The notes under the pieces: model-generated
What the model was told of the DNA's origin: nothing
Databases searched by the model: none
Seen by the model: the letters and a program-made list of their open reading frames with translations, nothing else
Translations under genes and position numbers: made by a program
Assembly: GCA_028293365.1 (NCBI GenBank)
Contig: JAQGOX010000680.1
Coordinates: forward strand, 1 to 9,971
Reading direction: 5' to 3'
Source: Verrucomicrobiales bacterium
GTDB lineage: Bacteria > Verrucomicrobiota > Verrucomicrobiia > Limisphaerales > SXQI01
Length of the DNA stretch: 9,971 nucleotides
Part shown: in pieces, positions 1-8,008 of the stretch
Layout: each line of letters starts with the position of its first letter
How positions within the stretch are numbered: position 1 is the stretch's first letter

Positions 1-410
1 ACGATATTGGCAAAATCGTCCTGGCCGCCAACCAAAGTAAAACATATCCGACGGTCTTGAACATGGTGAAATCCCAGCAAATCCAACTATGGGAAGCGGA
101 GCGTCTGGTTTTTTGTGTGGACCATGCAGATGTGGGCGGTTACCTGCTTGGACTTTGGGGATTGCCTGTTCCAGTCGTCGAAGCGGTCGCAATGCACCAC
201 GCGCCGGGCCGGGCTCCCGCACAACCGTTCAGCCCGCTCACCGCAGTCCATCTCGCAAACGCAATTGCATCGGAAGGTCACTTTGCACCGGCGAATTATC
301 CACCGAGTGCTATTGATGCGGATTACGTTGAAAGACTTGGCTTGAGCACAAAGTTTCAGCAATGGCGCGAAGAGCTCCCGTCTGGATTAGACAATTCCCG
401 CGATGCATAA
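1..410 (+). CDS. HDOD-domain signalling protein, C-terminal part (5' end outside window)
   Basis: This is an open frame read from base 3, entering from the left edge and giving 135 visible residues. It begins DIGK, and bases 1-2 (ac) would complete a CAC histidine codon, so the window probably opens inside an HDIGK motif. Downstream are the other HDOD hallmarks: H-A-D-V-G-G-Y-L-L-G-L-W-G-L-P, then MHH where paralogues have SHH, then a helical segment around AVHLANAIA. HDOD domains are HD-superfamily relatives that usually act as non-enzymatic signalling or scaffolding modules. The tail (YVERLGLSTKFQQW) matches the tail of the receiver-HDOD protein at 1600-2778, so the missing N-terminus is probably a receiver domain (inference). 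The stop codon overlaps the start of the next gene by 8 bp, which indicates co-transcription and probable translational coupling. An internal ATG at 63 is not the real start, because family homology continues upstream of it. Confidence 0.9.
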   Translation, partial: DIGKIVLAANQSKTYPTVLNMVKSQQIQLWEAERLVFCVDHADVGGYLLGLWGLPVPVVEAVAMHHAPGRAPAQPFSPLTAVHLANAIASEGHFAPANYPPSAIDADYVERLGLSTKFQQWREELPSGLDNSRDA

Positions 411-1569
411 AAAAGTGCTCTTCGTTGACGACGATCCGAACGTATTGGCCGGATATCAGCGCAATCTGCGCAAGCAGTTTGAGATCGATGTCGCAACAGG
501 CGGCCCACAAGGACTTGAGATGCTGAGGAACGGGGGTCCGTATGCGGTAATTGTAGCCGATATGCAAATGCCGGTTATGGACGGGATCGAGTTTCTGGAA
601 AAAGCTCAGCATATTTCTCCGAAAACCGTGAGGATAATGCTCACAGGCAACGCCGACCAGCTAAGCGCCGTTCGTGCAGTGAATCAGGGTCACGTTTTTC
701 GCTTTTTGACAAAACCCTGCTCCGCGGACGACCTGGGGAAATCGGTCGAGGCCGGTATCGACAATTATTTGTTGCGTGAAACCGAACGCGAATTGCTCGA
801 CAAGACGCTTAACGGGGCGGTGAATGTATTGCTGGAAATACTTTCCACACTGGATCCTGAATCATTCGGCCATTCCCGAATTCTTCGCGAATATGTACGT
901 GGATACGCAGAATCGATGAACTTAGCCGATTGCTGGGCTTTCGAAACCGCAGCCATGCTCTGTCCGATTGGATATATCACGATTCCCGCGGAGGTGCTCC
1001 GCAAAGTCCGGTCCAATCAGGTTTTGAGCGGCCATGAAAAGGACATGCTCGTCCGCGTTCCCAGGGTCGGCTGCGATTTAATCTCCGGGATCCCGCGACT
1101 TGAGCAAATAAGCCAGGCAGTCCTTTACCATGAAAAACGATTTGACGGCGGAGGTTTTCCGAATGATGCGATAGCAGGCAAAGCCATCCCTCTCAGCGCC
1201 CGATTGATCAAGATTTTCTATGACCTAATCAGGCTGGAGCGATCGGGACTGTCACGGAATCGTGCAATTGACGACATGGCACGTCGCGAGGGAAGCTACG
1301 ACCCTGAACTTTTGCAATCGTGTCTGTCATTTCTGCTTAATGTTCACACTTCAAAATCGCCGATCGGCACTGGGTCCATCACCAAGATCATGCTCCGCGA
1401 CCTAAAGCCGGGCGTCCTGTTGGCTTCCGACGTCAAGACGCGGTCGGATGTGCTCATAATTGCTGCAGGCGCCATGGTCACACCCCTCCTTTTGGAACGA
1501 TTAAGAAATTTTGCGCAGGTGGCGGGAATCGTTGAGCCACTGATGGTTCGAAATGATTTAAAAACTTAA
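403..1569 (+). CDS. Response regulator with degenerate HD-GYP-type output domain
   Basis: This is a 388-residue cytoplasmic protein. Residues 1-120 form a complete receiver: acidic pocket D9-D11, phospho-acceptor D53 in VADMQMP, switch T81 and conserved K104 before P105. Residues about 135-315 resemble an HD-GYP domain (c-di-GMP phosphodiesterase family), but key residues are gone. The HDxGK site reads C187-P-I-G-Y191, the HHE site reads Y242-H-E, GYP reads G251-F-P, and the later ADxxD motif is absent (IFYDLI, 271-276). H157 and the surrounding fold motifs (GYITIP; IPLSARL) remain, so this is a substituted domain, not a frameshift. A C-terminal segment (LKPGVLLASDV, about 334-384) resembles a tail I associate with this type of regulator. 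It is probably a phosphorylation-controlled binding protein without phosphodiesterase activity (inference). It starts inside the previous gene's stop region, and I see no clear ribosome binding site. Confidence 0.88.
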   Translation: MHKKVLFVDDDPNVLAGYQRNLRKQFEIDVATGGPQGLEMLRNGGPYAVIVADMQMPVMDGIEFLEKAQHISPKTVRIMLTGNADQLSAVRAVNQGHVFRFLTKPCSADDLGKSVEAGIDNYLLRETERELLDKTLNGAVNVLLEILSTLDPESFGHSRILREYVRGYAESMNLADCWAFETAAMLCPIGYITIPAEVLRKVRSNQVLSGHEKDMLVRVPRVGCDLISGIPRLEQISQAVLYHEKRFDGGGFPNDAIAGKAIPLSARLIKIFYDLIRLERSGLSRNRAIDDMARREGSYDPELLQSCLSFLLNVHTSKSPIGTGSITKIMLRDLKPGVLLASDVKTRSDVLIIAAGAMVTPLLLERLRNFAQVAGIVEPLMVRNDLKT

Positions 1570-1599
1570 GTCGGTATTTAATAGTGCCGATACCAAGTC

Positions 1600-2778
1600 G
1601 TGGCTAGACATCGTATCCTCTTTGTCGATGACGATTCGCTCGTGCAGGAGTTCTACCAATTTCTGGGCACGTTCCTTGGCGATGACTTTGAGGTGGTCGG
1701 GGCAAGTGGCGGGTCCGAAGCGCTCCAAATTCTAGCGGAAACTCCCATGGATATCGTCGTCTCAGACCTTGCCATGCCTGGGATGAGTGGCCAGGAATTC
1801 ATGGTCAAAGTGCTACGGACTTTTCCCGAGTCAATTCGGTTCATCGTCTCCGGTCACTCCGATCAGTTGACTGTGGCGCAATCGCTCATGTTTGCGCACC
1901 GCTATTTTCATAAGCCGTTTGGGCTTAAACCTTTCTGCGAGTCGTTGAAGCGCATTTGCAGGCTTAAACACCTCGTAGGCGACCCGAAAATCAAACGGAT
2001 CGTTTATGGTTTGGGCGCCTTGCCCACTCCTCCGGAAGTTTATTTCAAGCTCGGGGAGGCAATTAATTGTCCGAAGAGTTCGATCGAATTCATCGCGGAA
2101 ATCGTCCAGCAGGATCCAGCTTTAACAATAAAGGTACTGCAGGTCGTTAATTCGGCCGAATTCGGCCCGGCGCGAAGAATCACAACACCCGCGGAAGCCA
2201 TCAATATTCTGGGAGTGGAGATCCTCCGGGCGATGATGCTGAGCATTCAGGCCTTCAAATTCTACGAATCTAAAAGCTCGCACAGTTTTTCGGTCAAACA
2301 ACTTTGGAGCCATTGCCTGAAAACCGCCGTAGCCGCGAAACGATTGGCTCGCCTCGAGAAACTTTCTCCCGAGGAGGCTGAGGAAGCTTTTGTTTCGGGA
2401 CTCTTGCATGATATCGGAAAGCTGGTGCTCTCCGCGAATGCTCCAACTGAATACCAGATTGTGGCCAAACGCTCACGAACCGAGGGAATCAGTGCGAGCG
2501 AATTGGAGAGGGAGATTTTTGGCGCTACCCACGCACAAGTGGGAGCCTACCTGCTGGGCTTGTGGGGCTTGCCTGATGCGATAGTCGATGCGGTCGAATC
2601 CCACCATAGCCTCCCACCGGTCACGCCGGGACGATTTTCAGCGGGGATTGCGGTTCATGTCGCTCAATGTCTGGAACCCTCATCAGATCAAATGGACGCG
2701 CTCAATTGTAATTACCTGGAACAAGCCGGATTTTCCGACCGGATTGAAGAATGGAAGCGAACATTGGCAACCGTGTAG
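1600..2778 (+). CDS. Receiver-HDOD response regulator
   Basis: This is a 392-residue protein starting at GTG. In-frame stops at 1579 and 1582 leave no upstream alternative, and the receiver fold (RILFVDDD) begins three residues in. The receiver (about 4-122) is complete: D10-D12, phospho-acceptor D56 in VSDLAMP, switch S84 and K105-P106. The HDOD domain (about 130-345) shows GALPTPPEVYFKL, LQVVNSAEFG, H238, an intact H270-D-I-G-K274, H311-A-Q-V-G-A-Y-L-L-G-L-W-G-L-P and S334-H-H. HDOD regulators in other bacteria take part in motility, biofilm and stress signalling, generally without a demonstrated enzyme activity. There is no DNA-binding, GGDEF or EAL output domain, so the HDOD itself is the output. 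The gene lies 30 bp after the HD-GYP-like regulator and 17 bp before the membrane-anchored paralogue, consistent with one operon. The cognate kinase is not in the window. Confidence 0.93.
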   Translation: MARHRILFVDDDSLVQEFYQFLGTFLGDDFEVVGASGGSEALQILAETPMDIVVSDLAMPGMSGQEFMVKVLRTFPESIRFIVSGHSDQLTVAQSLMFAHRYFHKPFGLKPFCESLKRICRLKHLVGDPKIKRIVYGLGALPTPPEVYFKLGEAINCPKSSIEFIAEIVQQDPALTIKVLQVVNSAEFGPARRITTPAEAINILGVEILRAMMLSIQAFKFYESKSSHSFSVKQLWSHCLKTAVAAKRLARLEKLSPEEAEEAFVSGLLHDIGKLVLSANAPTEYQIVAKRSRTEGISASELEREIFGATHAQVGAYLLGLWGLPDAIVDAVESHHSLPPVTPGRFSAGIAVHVAQCLEPSSDQMDALNCNYLEQAGFSDRIEEWKRTLATV

Positions 2779-2795
2779 ATTGATCCCTAAATGCG

Positions 2796-4565
2796 ATGAC
2801 CGTAGGACCATTTTCCAAGCGATGCGGCATCGAAGCAGAAGATCTGAAACAAATGGATGCTGTAAGGCCGATGCCTCCGAAGAAAGAGATCACCAACCGG
2901 GGCCGAATTCTGGTCGTTGCGGATGATGCCCGCAATCTGGCCACTCTCAGAGAAGCCTTCGAACAGGCAAACATCGAATGGGAAATTCAACTTGTTGGCA
3001 CTGAAAGCGAAGGCTTGACCGCTCTGGATGCGGTTCAATTCGAGGTTGTCATTGCCGAACTCGCACTAGGCCCTCTTGCCACAACTCAATTTCTCAATGA
3101 GGTCTGGCAAAAATGTCCAAAGACCGCTCGGTTTTTAGTCGGTACCGGAATGCAGGCGGATATCCTGGTCGAATGCGCGATCGGCGCGCATCAGTTTCTG
3201 GAAAAACCGATCGAACCGGCATCTGTCAAACAGTTGCTGGCTCGAACGCATTCGATTAATCAATTAATTCAGAATCCCAACGTCAAAACGCTCGTCTCCC
3301 GCATGCGGACGTTGCCCAGTCGCCCTTCGGTCTCGATGGAGGTAATGAAAGAATTGCGTTCCCACAGCGCCAGCGCTCAGGTAGTTGGGGAACTCATCGC
3401 TAAAGACCTCGCGATTTCGTCCAAGCTCATTCAGGTAGTAAATTCGGCATATTATGGATGGGCTCGAGAAGTGTCCGAACCCGGGGACGCGGTTATGCTG
3501 CTGGGATTGGAGGCCACGGCCTCCCTCGTGTTAAGCATCGAGTCGTTTGCCCGATTCGACAAAATCAAGCCCCTCTACTTTTCGATTGATGAAGTTTGGC
3601 GCCATAGCCAACGCATAGCGCAACATTCCAAGACGATCGCGGAGACAATTTCCGGTGATCCAACTTTGATAAAAGACGCGTTCACGGCTGGTTTGTTGCA
3701 TGATATAGGCAAGCTGGCGCTGGCATTGAATTTCGAAGAAGAATATCGCAACGCGATTGGATTGGCCCAAACAAAGAATTTGACTACTTGCCAGGCTGAA
3801 CTCGAGGTCTTTGGCGCATGTCATCCGGAAGCTGGCGCCTACTTATTGTCAATTTGGGGATTGCCAGTCACAATCATCGAGGCCGTCGCTTCTCATCACA
3901 AACGTGCCAGCCAAATGTCGACACCTTTCAGCGCGGCAACTGCTGTTCATCTGGCTGAAACGCTGGAGTATGAGGAAGAACTCAAACATCGTGGAAATGC
4001 GACGATTCAAGTCGATCTCGATTACACGCCGGATTTGAATTTGCAGCCGCAAATGGAAATACTTCGCCAGGTGGTAAAAGGGTCTGCCGCACATCAAAAG
4101 GTAAAGGTTGCAATTCCACGACCAATAGAAGCAGCCACTCCCGCGCCAGCACATCCTCCGGTTACCGTCCCGCGCCGGCCAGGAAAGATCCTCCCAATCC
4201 TGGCGATCGCCGCCTCATTAGTTGGTTTACTCATCAGTATCGTCTACTTTGTGATGCCCAGTCCAAACACCGTCGAACCTTTGAATGTCGCCGGTGTTGC
4301 TGGCAAGCCCACTCCCCCGCTCCAGACCCCTGCAACCGAAACTGTCCATTCCCAACCAACCGCTCCGCCGGAGATTTCCAGCGACCCGTTTCCAGCACTG
4401 AAACTGCAAGCGGTGATGTTTAATGAAATCAATCCGCAGGTCCGAATCAACGGACGTTCACTTCATTTGGGTGACGAAATCCAGGGCGTTCACATTACTG
4501 CAATTTCGCCAAATTCAGTGACCGTCGAACGGCTCGGCCTCAAGCAAAAAATCGAAATGCGCTAG
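2796..4565 (+). CDS. Pseudo-receiver-HDOD-transmembrane protein with GspB-like periplasmic domain
   Basis: This is a 589-residue protein. Residues 36-153 form a receiver-like domain with E88 where the phospho-acceptor aspartate belongs (VVIAELALG), A42 replacing the first pocket acid, G116 at the Ser/Thr switch and K137-P retained. The HDOD domain follows (about 160-375): RTLPSRPSVSMEV, IQVVNSAYYG, H302-D-I-G-K306, H343-P-E-A-G-A-Y-L-L-S-I-W-G-L-P, S366-H-H. After a Pro/Ala-rich stretch comes one transmembrane helix (465-487), preceded by RRPGK, so the N-terminus should be cytoplasmic. A Pro/Thr linker (488-533) leads to residues 534-589, which resemble the C-terminal domain of type II secretion protein B: PALKLQAVMF, VRINGRSLHLGDEI, ITAISPNSVTV. 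MshK-type pilus proteins have a similar fold pattern. The start is uncertain: the ATG at 2871 has AAGG a few bases upstream and still precedes the receiver. The HDOD call is firm and the GspB-like call is good but unsearched. Confidence 0.88.
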   Translation: MTVGPFSKRCGIEAEDLKQMDAVRPMPPKKEITNRGRILVVADDARNLATLREAFEQANIEWEIQLVGTESEGLTALDAVQFEVVIAELALGPLATTQFLNEVWQKCPKTARFLVGTGMQADILVECAIGAHQFLEKPIEPASVKQLLARTHSINQLIQNPNVKTLVSRMRTLPSRPSVSMEVMKELRSHSASAQVVGELIAKDLAISSKLIQVVNSAYYGWAREVSEPGDAVMLLGLEATASLVLSIESFARFDKIKPLYFSIDEVWRHSQRIAQHSKTIAETISGDPTLIKDAFTAGLLHDIGKLALALNFEEEYRNAIGLAQTKNLTTCQAELEVFGACHPEAGAYLLSIWGLPVTIIEAVASHHKRASQMSTPFSAATAVHLAETLEYEEELKHRGNATIQVDLDYTPDLNLQPQMEILRQVVKGSAAHQKVKVAIPRPIEAATPAPAHPPVTVPRRPGKILPILAIAASLVGLLISIVYFVMPSPNTVEPLNVAGVAGKPTPPLQTPATETVHSQPTAPPEISSDPFPALKLQAVMFNEINPQVRINGRSLHLGDEIQGVHITAISPNSVTVERLGLKQKIEMR

Positions 4566-4616
4566 CTCGACTTCGCAGATCCAGCTCAGAGTGAAGCCCG
4601 TTTGGAATTGAAGCCA

Positions 4617-4638
4617 TTCCAATCGATGCCGATTGGAA
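4617..4638. terminator. Perfect 9-bp hairpin between convergent genes
   Basis: TTCCAATCG (4617-4625) and CGATTGGAA (4630-4638) are exact reverse complements around a 4-base ATGC loop, 51 bases after the stop of the plus-strand operon. No T-run follows on either strand, so it is not a canonical intrinsic terminator. It could still end or stabilise transcripts arriving from either side. A second stem using TTGGAAT (4602-4608) competes for the same ATTCCAA (4616-4622). The rest of 4566-4738 holds no gene that I can support. Confidence 0.35.
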
Positions 4639-4738
4639 AGCCGATTCAAATAGACTCGTAGAAAAGCCATCGCGCACGGTCCGAGCGTAGGTGGGGTAAA
4701 CGAAATTTCAATTTGTGTTTAAAGTGAGCCCGCAGGAT

Positions 4739-7700
4739 TTATTCAGATCGCTTTTGCATACCCTTTAACGATGCAAGATAGGCGATCAGATCGGAAAATT
4801 CTGCCAGGCTAAGACCCGCTTGAAGACCATCCGGCATTAGAGAGAGAGCGCTGTTACGACGCGTCTTAATCGAAGTTCGCGGGAGCTTCTGCTCGCGGCC
4901 AGCGCTGTCTCGAATCGTCAATGTTTCAGCCGTTTCGGCTTTCACGACGCCGCTGAACTCCTCTTCGTCCGCCATTTGAATTACGATCTGTTGATAACCC
5001 TCGCGAACTGTTTTGCTCGGAAATAGAACTGCTTCAGCGAGGGCCTGACGATCAAACTGCAATCCGATTCCCGATAAATCCGGACCAACATCATTTCCCA
5101 GCCCCCCAACTTTATGGCATCCCGCGCAATTCAGGCCGCCCGGCTCAAAAAAGAGCTTTTGGCCGCGGACAGCATTGCCTCCGAGTCCCGCCGCTACATC
5201 CATGTAGTTCTGCAACGAATATTGTTTTAATGTTTTTGCAAAAAGCGGCCCCTCCTCGGCCTGTTTATTTCCAGCATAAATGTGACGCAGTTCGACAAGT
5301 GCCTGGGAAGAGAGTCCGCCGATCCTTGATTCAATCGCCCGCAAAACCTTGCCGTTAATAGTTAGCAAGGCCAAATGTGCCGCATTTCTTTCGGCCGGAT
5401 TTTTCGAGCACAAGCCATCGAGATACGGTTCGACCGCCCGTTCATCGGGGCTGCGAGCGAGCGAGGCAAAAGCGTCGTTGCGAAGTTCCTGCTGCGTGTA
5501 AGCCTTGAGCAAACCAGGTATTGAATTTGGGGATTTCAGATCCGAGAGAGCCTTTACGGCCGCACGACGAACATCCGTATCAGGGTCGGCGAGCCCGGTT
5601 TCGAGCAATGGCACCGAAGCTTCGCCCTGGAGATTGCCAATCGTTTTGAATGTTGCGGCGCGGATGGCTGCAACGGAGTAATTGGTGAGTGGCTGGATTG
5701 AAGGTAACGCCGAGTTCGCATGCAGGGTCCCCAGCGCGGAGATCGCTCTCGCCAGCGTCGACTCGGTGACGTCTTTCGAATTCAAAAGCAGGATTAATCC
5801 CTGAATCGACGCTTCGCCGCCGATTTGTTCCGCAGCTTCCACGGCTGCGCTTGTGGTCGCAAATTGGGAGCGATCCTTCAACGCGCCGAAAACAAGCGTG
5901 ATTGCGTTGGTATCCCGCATCGCACCGAGCGAGCGTAAAATCACCGCTCGAATTGCGGAATTGGTTTCATTCAGGAAGCACTGGCGAAGCGCTGGCGCGG
6001 AATCAAGGTCGTGGATTGCCGCAAGGCTTTCAATGCAGGCATAACGCAGTTCCGCTTGTTTATCCTTAATCCCGCCACGGAGCGTCTGCAGCACAAATTC
6101 CGTTCCGGGCCATGATTGCGTTTTGGCGGGCGCAGATTGCAGTGCGGGATGGTAGGCCCACCATTCGCCATTCCAGTCAGCTTTATGGTGGTGCAGGGCT
6201 GCGATCAATCTTAACGCGCTTTGCCGGGCAGCGATCGTTCGGGTGGAATCCCGGTACAATTCAGCCAACAACCTGAGCAATTCCGGATCGTAGGTTTCCC
6301 GAACCGCCAATGTTGTCCCTTCCCTCACAAGCTCATTCTCATTCACGAGGCCTTGCACGATCCCGGACCAGGCTGTGGAAGAGTTCGTTCCGATTCGATG
6401 GAGAGCGGTGAAGATCGCGTAATGCGCAAAAAAATCCTTTTCCCTCAGAGCGGAGAGTAGATGTGGAACCGAAGCCGGAATTCCGATTCGACCCAGGGCG
6501 GTGCAGGCTTCGAACCGGACCGAGGCATCGCTATCATTGAGGCGTTGGTTCAAGGCATCCACAGCCTCTTTCACTCTGCGGATGCCAAGCTGCCTGATGG
6601 CCTGGCGGCGTAGAAGTGGCACTGAATTGCTGGTAGTAGCCATGATTTCCTTGCGACCAGATTCTCCGGCGTCGATCGAATTGAGAGCCCAGATGGCATG
6701 AGTGCGAGCCATTGGTGCTGCGCCGGAGTCGTGTAAAAGAGCCAGTAGCGCTTCTGTTTCATACCGATCCGCCAGACGCCGCTGCGCAGTCAGCCGGACA
6801 GCGCGTGACGGATGCGAAAGTGCGTTGATCAGTTCGCGGGAAGTCGCTTCAAATTCTTTCCCGGTAGCGGCCGACAAATACCAGGCGGGTTTTGCGGCGG
6901 CTTGATCGGGTCCGGTCCAGTTTAGTTTAATGAGCCGTCCCGCATCCACGGCGGCTTTTTCATCGCGATGTTGCCAGTCGCAGATGTAGATGCTTTTCCC
7001 ATCTGCTCCGGGAGTGATGCCAACAGGGCGAAAATCGCCCGGCGGATCAGGGAAGAAGTCCTCTTTAGAGATCGCGCGGAACGTTGCGCCATATCGTTGA
7101 ACGCGGACACGCATGATCTGCCGTTTTCCGAAATCGGCCAAAAATACATTTCCCTGATACTCCGAAGGGAGCGCATCCTCGTTGTATGCAAATGCTCCGC
7201 AGGCCGCGCCTGCTCCGTAGTCTTCCATCATCCAAAGCGTATACGGCCTTTGCGGAATAAAATCGTGGGGATAGCCGTAAAATCCGGCCTCAACCATGTG
7301 AGTGAACCGGCCCATCCACTCATGTTCGTCTGTGTTGTCATAGGTGAATTTTTCGTCTTCCGCGTCTAATGCGACATCGAGAATATTTCGAACTCCATCA
7401 GAAAAAACTTCGAGGCCGGTGCCGTCAGGTCGAATGCGAAACAAACCTCCCGAATAAAGATCCGCGCGTGAACCATCGGTGCCTTTCGCGCCATGCAACC
7501 CCTTGTCACCGCTCGCCACATAGAAAAAACCGTCCATGGCCAGTTTAAAATTCGCCGGAACATGATCGTTCCAGTTGAGCGCCGAAGGTTCGGGCAGCGT
7601 TTGTTCAATCAGTTCGCGACGATGCCGACCTATGCCGTTATCGTCATCAAACACACTAAAATTCGGATTGTGCAGGACGTAGAGCTTTCCCTCGAGGTAT

Positions 7701-8008
7701 TGCAATCCGAAGACGGCGTGAAGCTGCTCGGCAAAAACCGTCGTACGTCCATCGGGACTGATGCAAAGAATCCGACCGGCTGCGACATCGGCTTTTGGGA
7801 GGCTAATATCCATCGGATCTTCTGCCACGAATACGCGCCCGTCGGGAGCGCAGGCGACGACGCTGGGATGATTAATCTTGGGGGCTTCCGCGACAAGTTC
7901 AATGCGCCAGTTTGGGGGGGGTTCTGGCAGCGCCGATCCGGAGAAGGCATGCCCGGCGTTCAAAACCAGACAGATACCTACGGCAAAACTGAACGTTTTA
8001 ATCCTCAC
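4739..8008 (-). CDS. Secreted PVC-type heme-binding protein: sorbosone-dehydrogenase-like propeller, HEAT repeats, CxxCH domain
   Basis: This is a 1089-residue protein. Residues 1-21 look like a signal peptide (hydrophobic FSFAVGICLVL, then AGHA). Residues about 34-362 form a beta-propeller of the PVC membrane-bound dehydrogenase type, related to sorbosone dehydrogenases: NWRIELVAEAP, PDGRVFVAED, GVRNILDVALD, DNTDEHEW, GFYGYP, VGITPGADGKSIYICDW. Residues about 390-900 are HEAT-like helical repeats (for example DPDTDVRRAAVKALSDL). Residues about 945-1085 are a cytochrome c-like heme domain with C961-A-G-C964-H965 and a likely distal ligand M1058 (SLMPDG). It probably oxidises a carbohydrate or related compound in the periplasm and passes electrons to the heme; the substrate is unknown. 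The GTG start overlaps the upstream DUF1080 stop codon as GTGA, so translation is probably coupled. An 8-C run lies at residues 30-32. Confidence 0.92.
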   Translation of the reverse strand: MRIKTFSFAVGICLVLNAGHAFSGSALPEPPPNWRIELVAEAPKINHPSVVACAPDGRVFVAEDPMDISLPKADVAAGRILCISPDGRTTVFAEQLHAVFGLQYLEGKLYVLHNPNFSVFDDDNGIGRHRRELIEQTLPEPSALNWNDHVPANFKLAMDGFFYVASGDKGLHGAKGTDGSRADLYSGGLFRIRPDGTGLEVFSDGVRNILDVALDAEDEKFTYDNTDEHEWMGRFTHMVEAGFYGYPHDFIPQRPYTLWMMEDYGAGAACGAFAYNEDALPSEYQGNVFLADFGKRQIMRVRVQRYGATFRAISKEDFFPDPPGDFRPVGITPGADGKSIYICDWQHRDEKAAVDAGRLIKLNWTGPDQAAAKPAWYLSAATGKEFEATSRELINALSHPSRAVRLTAQRRLADRYETEALLALLHDSGAAPMARTHAIWALNSIDAGESGRKEIMATTSNSVPLLRRQAIRQLGIRRVKEAVDALNQRLNDSDASVRFEACTALGRIGIPASVPHLLSALREKDFFAHYAIFTALHRIGTNSSTAWSGIVQGLVNENELVREGTTLAVRETYDPELLRLLAELYRDSTRTIAARQSALRLIAALHHHKADWNGEWWAYHPALQSAPAKTQSWPGTEFVLQTLRGGIKDKQAELRYACIESLAAIHDLDSAPALRQCFLNETNSAIRAVILRSLGAMRDTNAITLVFGALKDRSQFATTSAAVEAAEQIGGEASIQGLILLLNSKDVTESTLARAISALGTLHANSALPSIQPLTNYSVAAIRAATFKTIGNLQGEASVPLLETGLADPDTDVRRAAVKALSDLKSPNSIPGLLKAYTQQELRNDAFASLARSPDERAVEPYLDGLCSKNPAERNAAHLALLTINGKVLRAIESRIGGLSSQALVELRHIYAGNKQAEEGPLFAKTLKQYSLQNYMDVAAGLGGNAVRGQKLFFEPGGLNCAGCHKVGGLGNDVGPDLSGIGLQFDRQALAEAVLFPSKTVREGYQQIVIQMADEEEFSGVVKAETAETLTIRDSAGREQKLPRTSIKTRRNSALSLMPDGLQAGLSLAEFSDLIAYLASLKGMQKRSE

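Noticed and set aside
950..990. Possible frameshift at the missing HDxGK site of the HD-GYP-like protein
   Set aside because: Residues on both sides (AAMLC, then GYITIP) align in the same frame with family sequence, so the change is a substitution and not an indel.
2588..2926. 112-codon plus-strand open frame spanning the junction of the two HDOD genes
   Set aside because: It overlaps both genes in another frame, and both real frames carry conserved family motifs while this one has none.
4566..4738. Canonical rho-independent terminator
   Set aside because: The 9-bp stem is real, but no T-run follows on either strand, so it is reported only as a low-confidence terminator-like hairpin.
6968..7369. 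133-codon plus-strand open frame inside the propeller region
   Set aside because: It is antisense to conserved propeller motifs on the minus strand and has no domain of its own.
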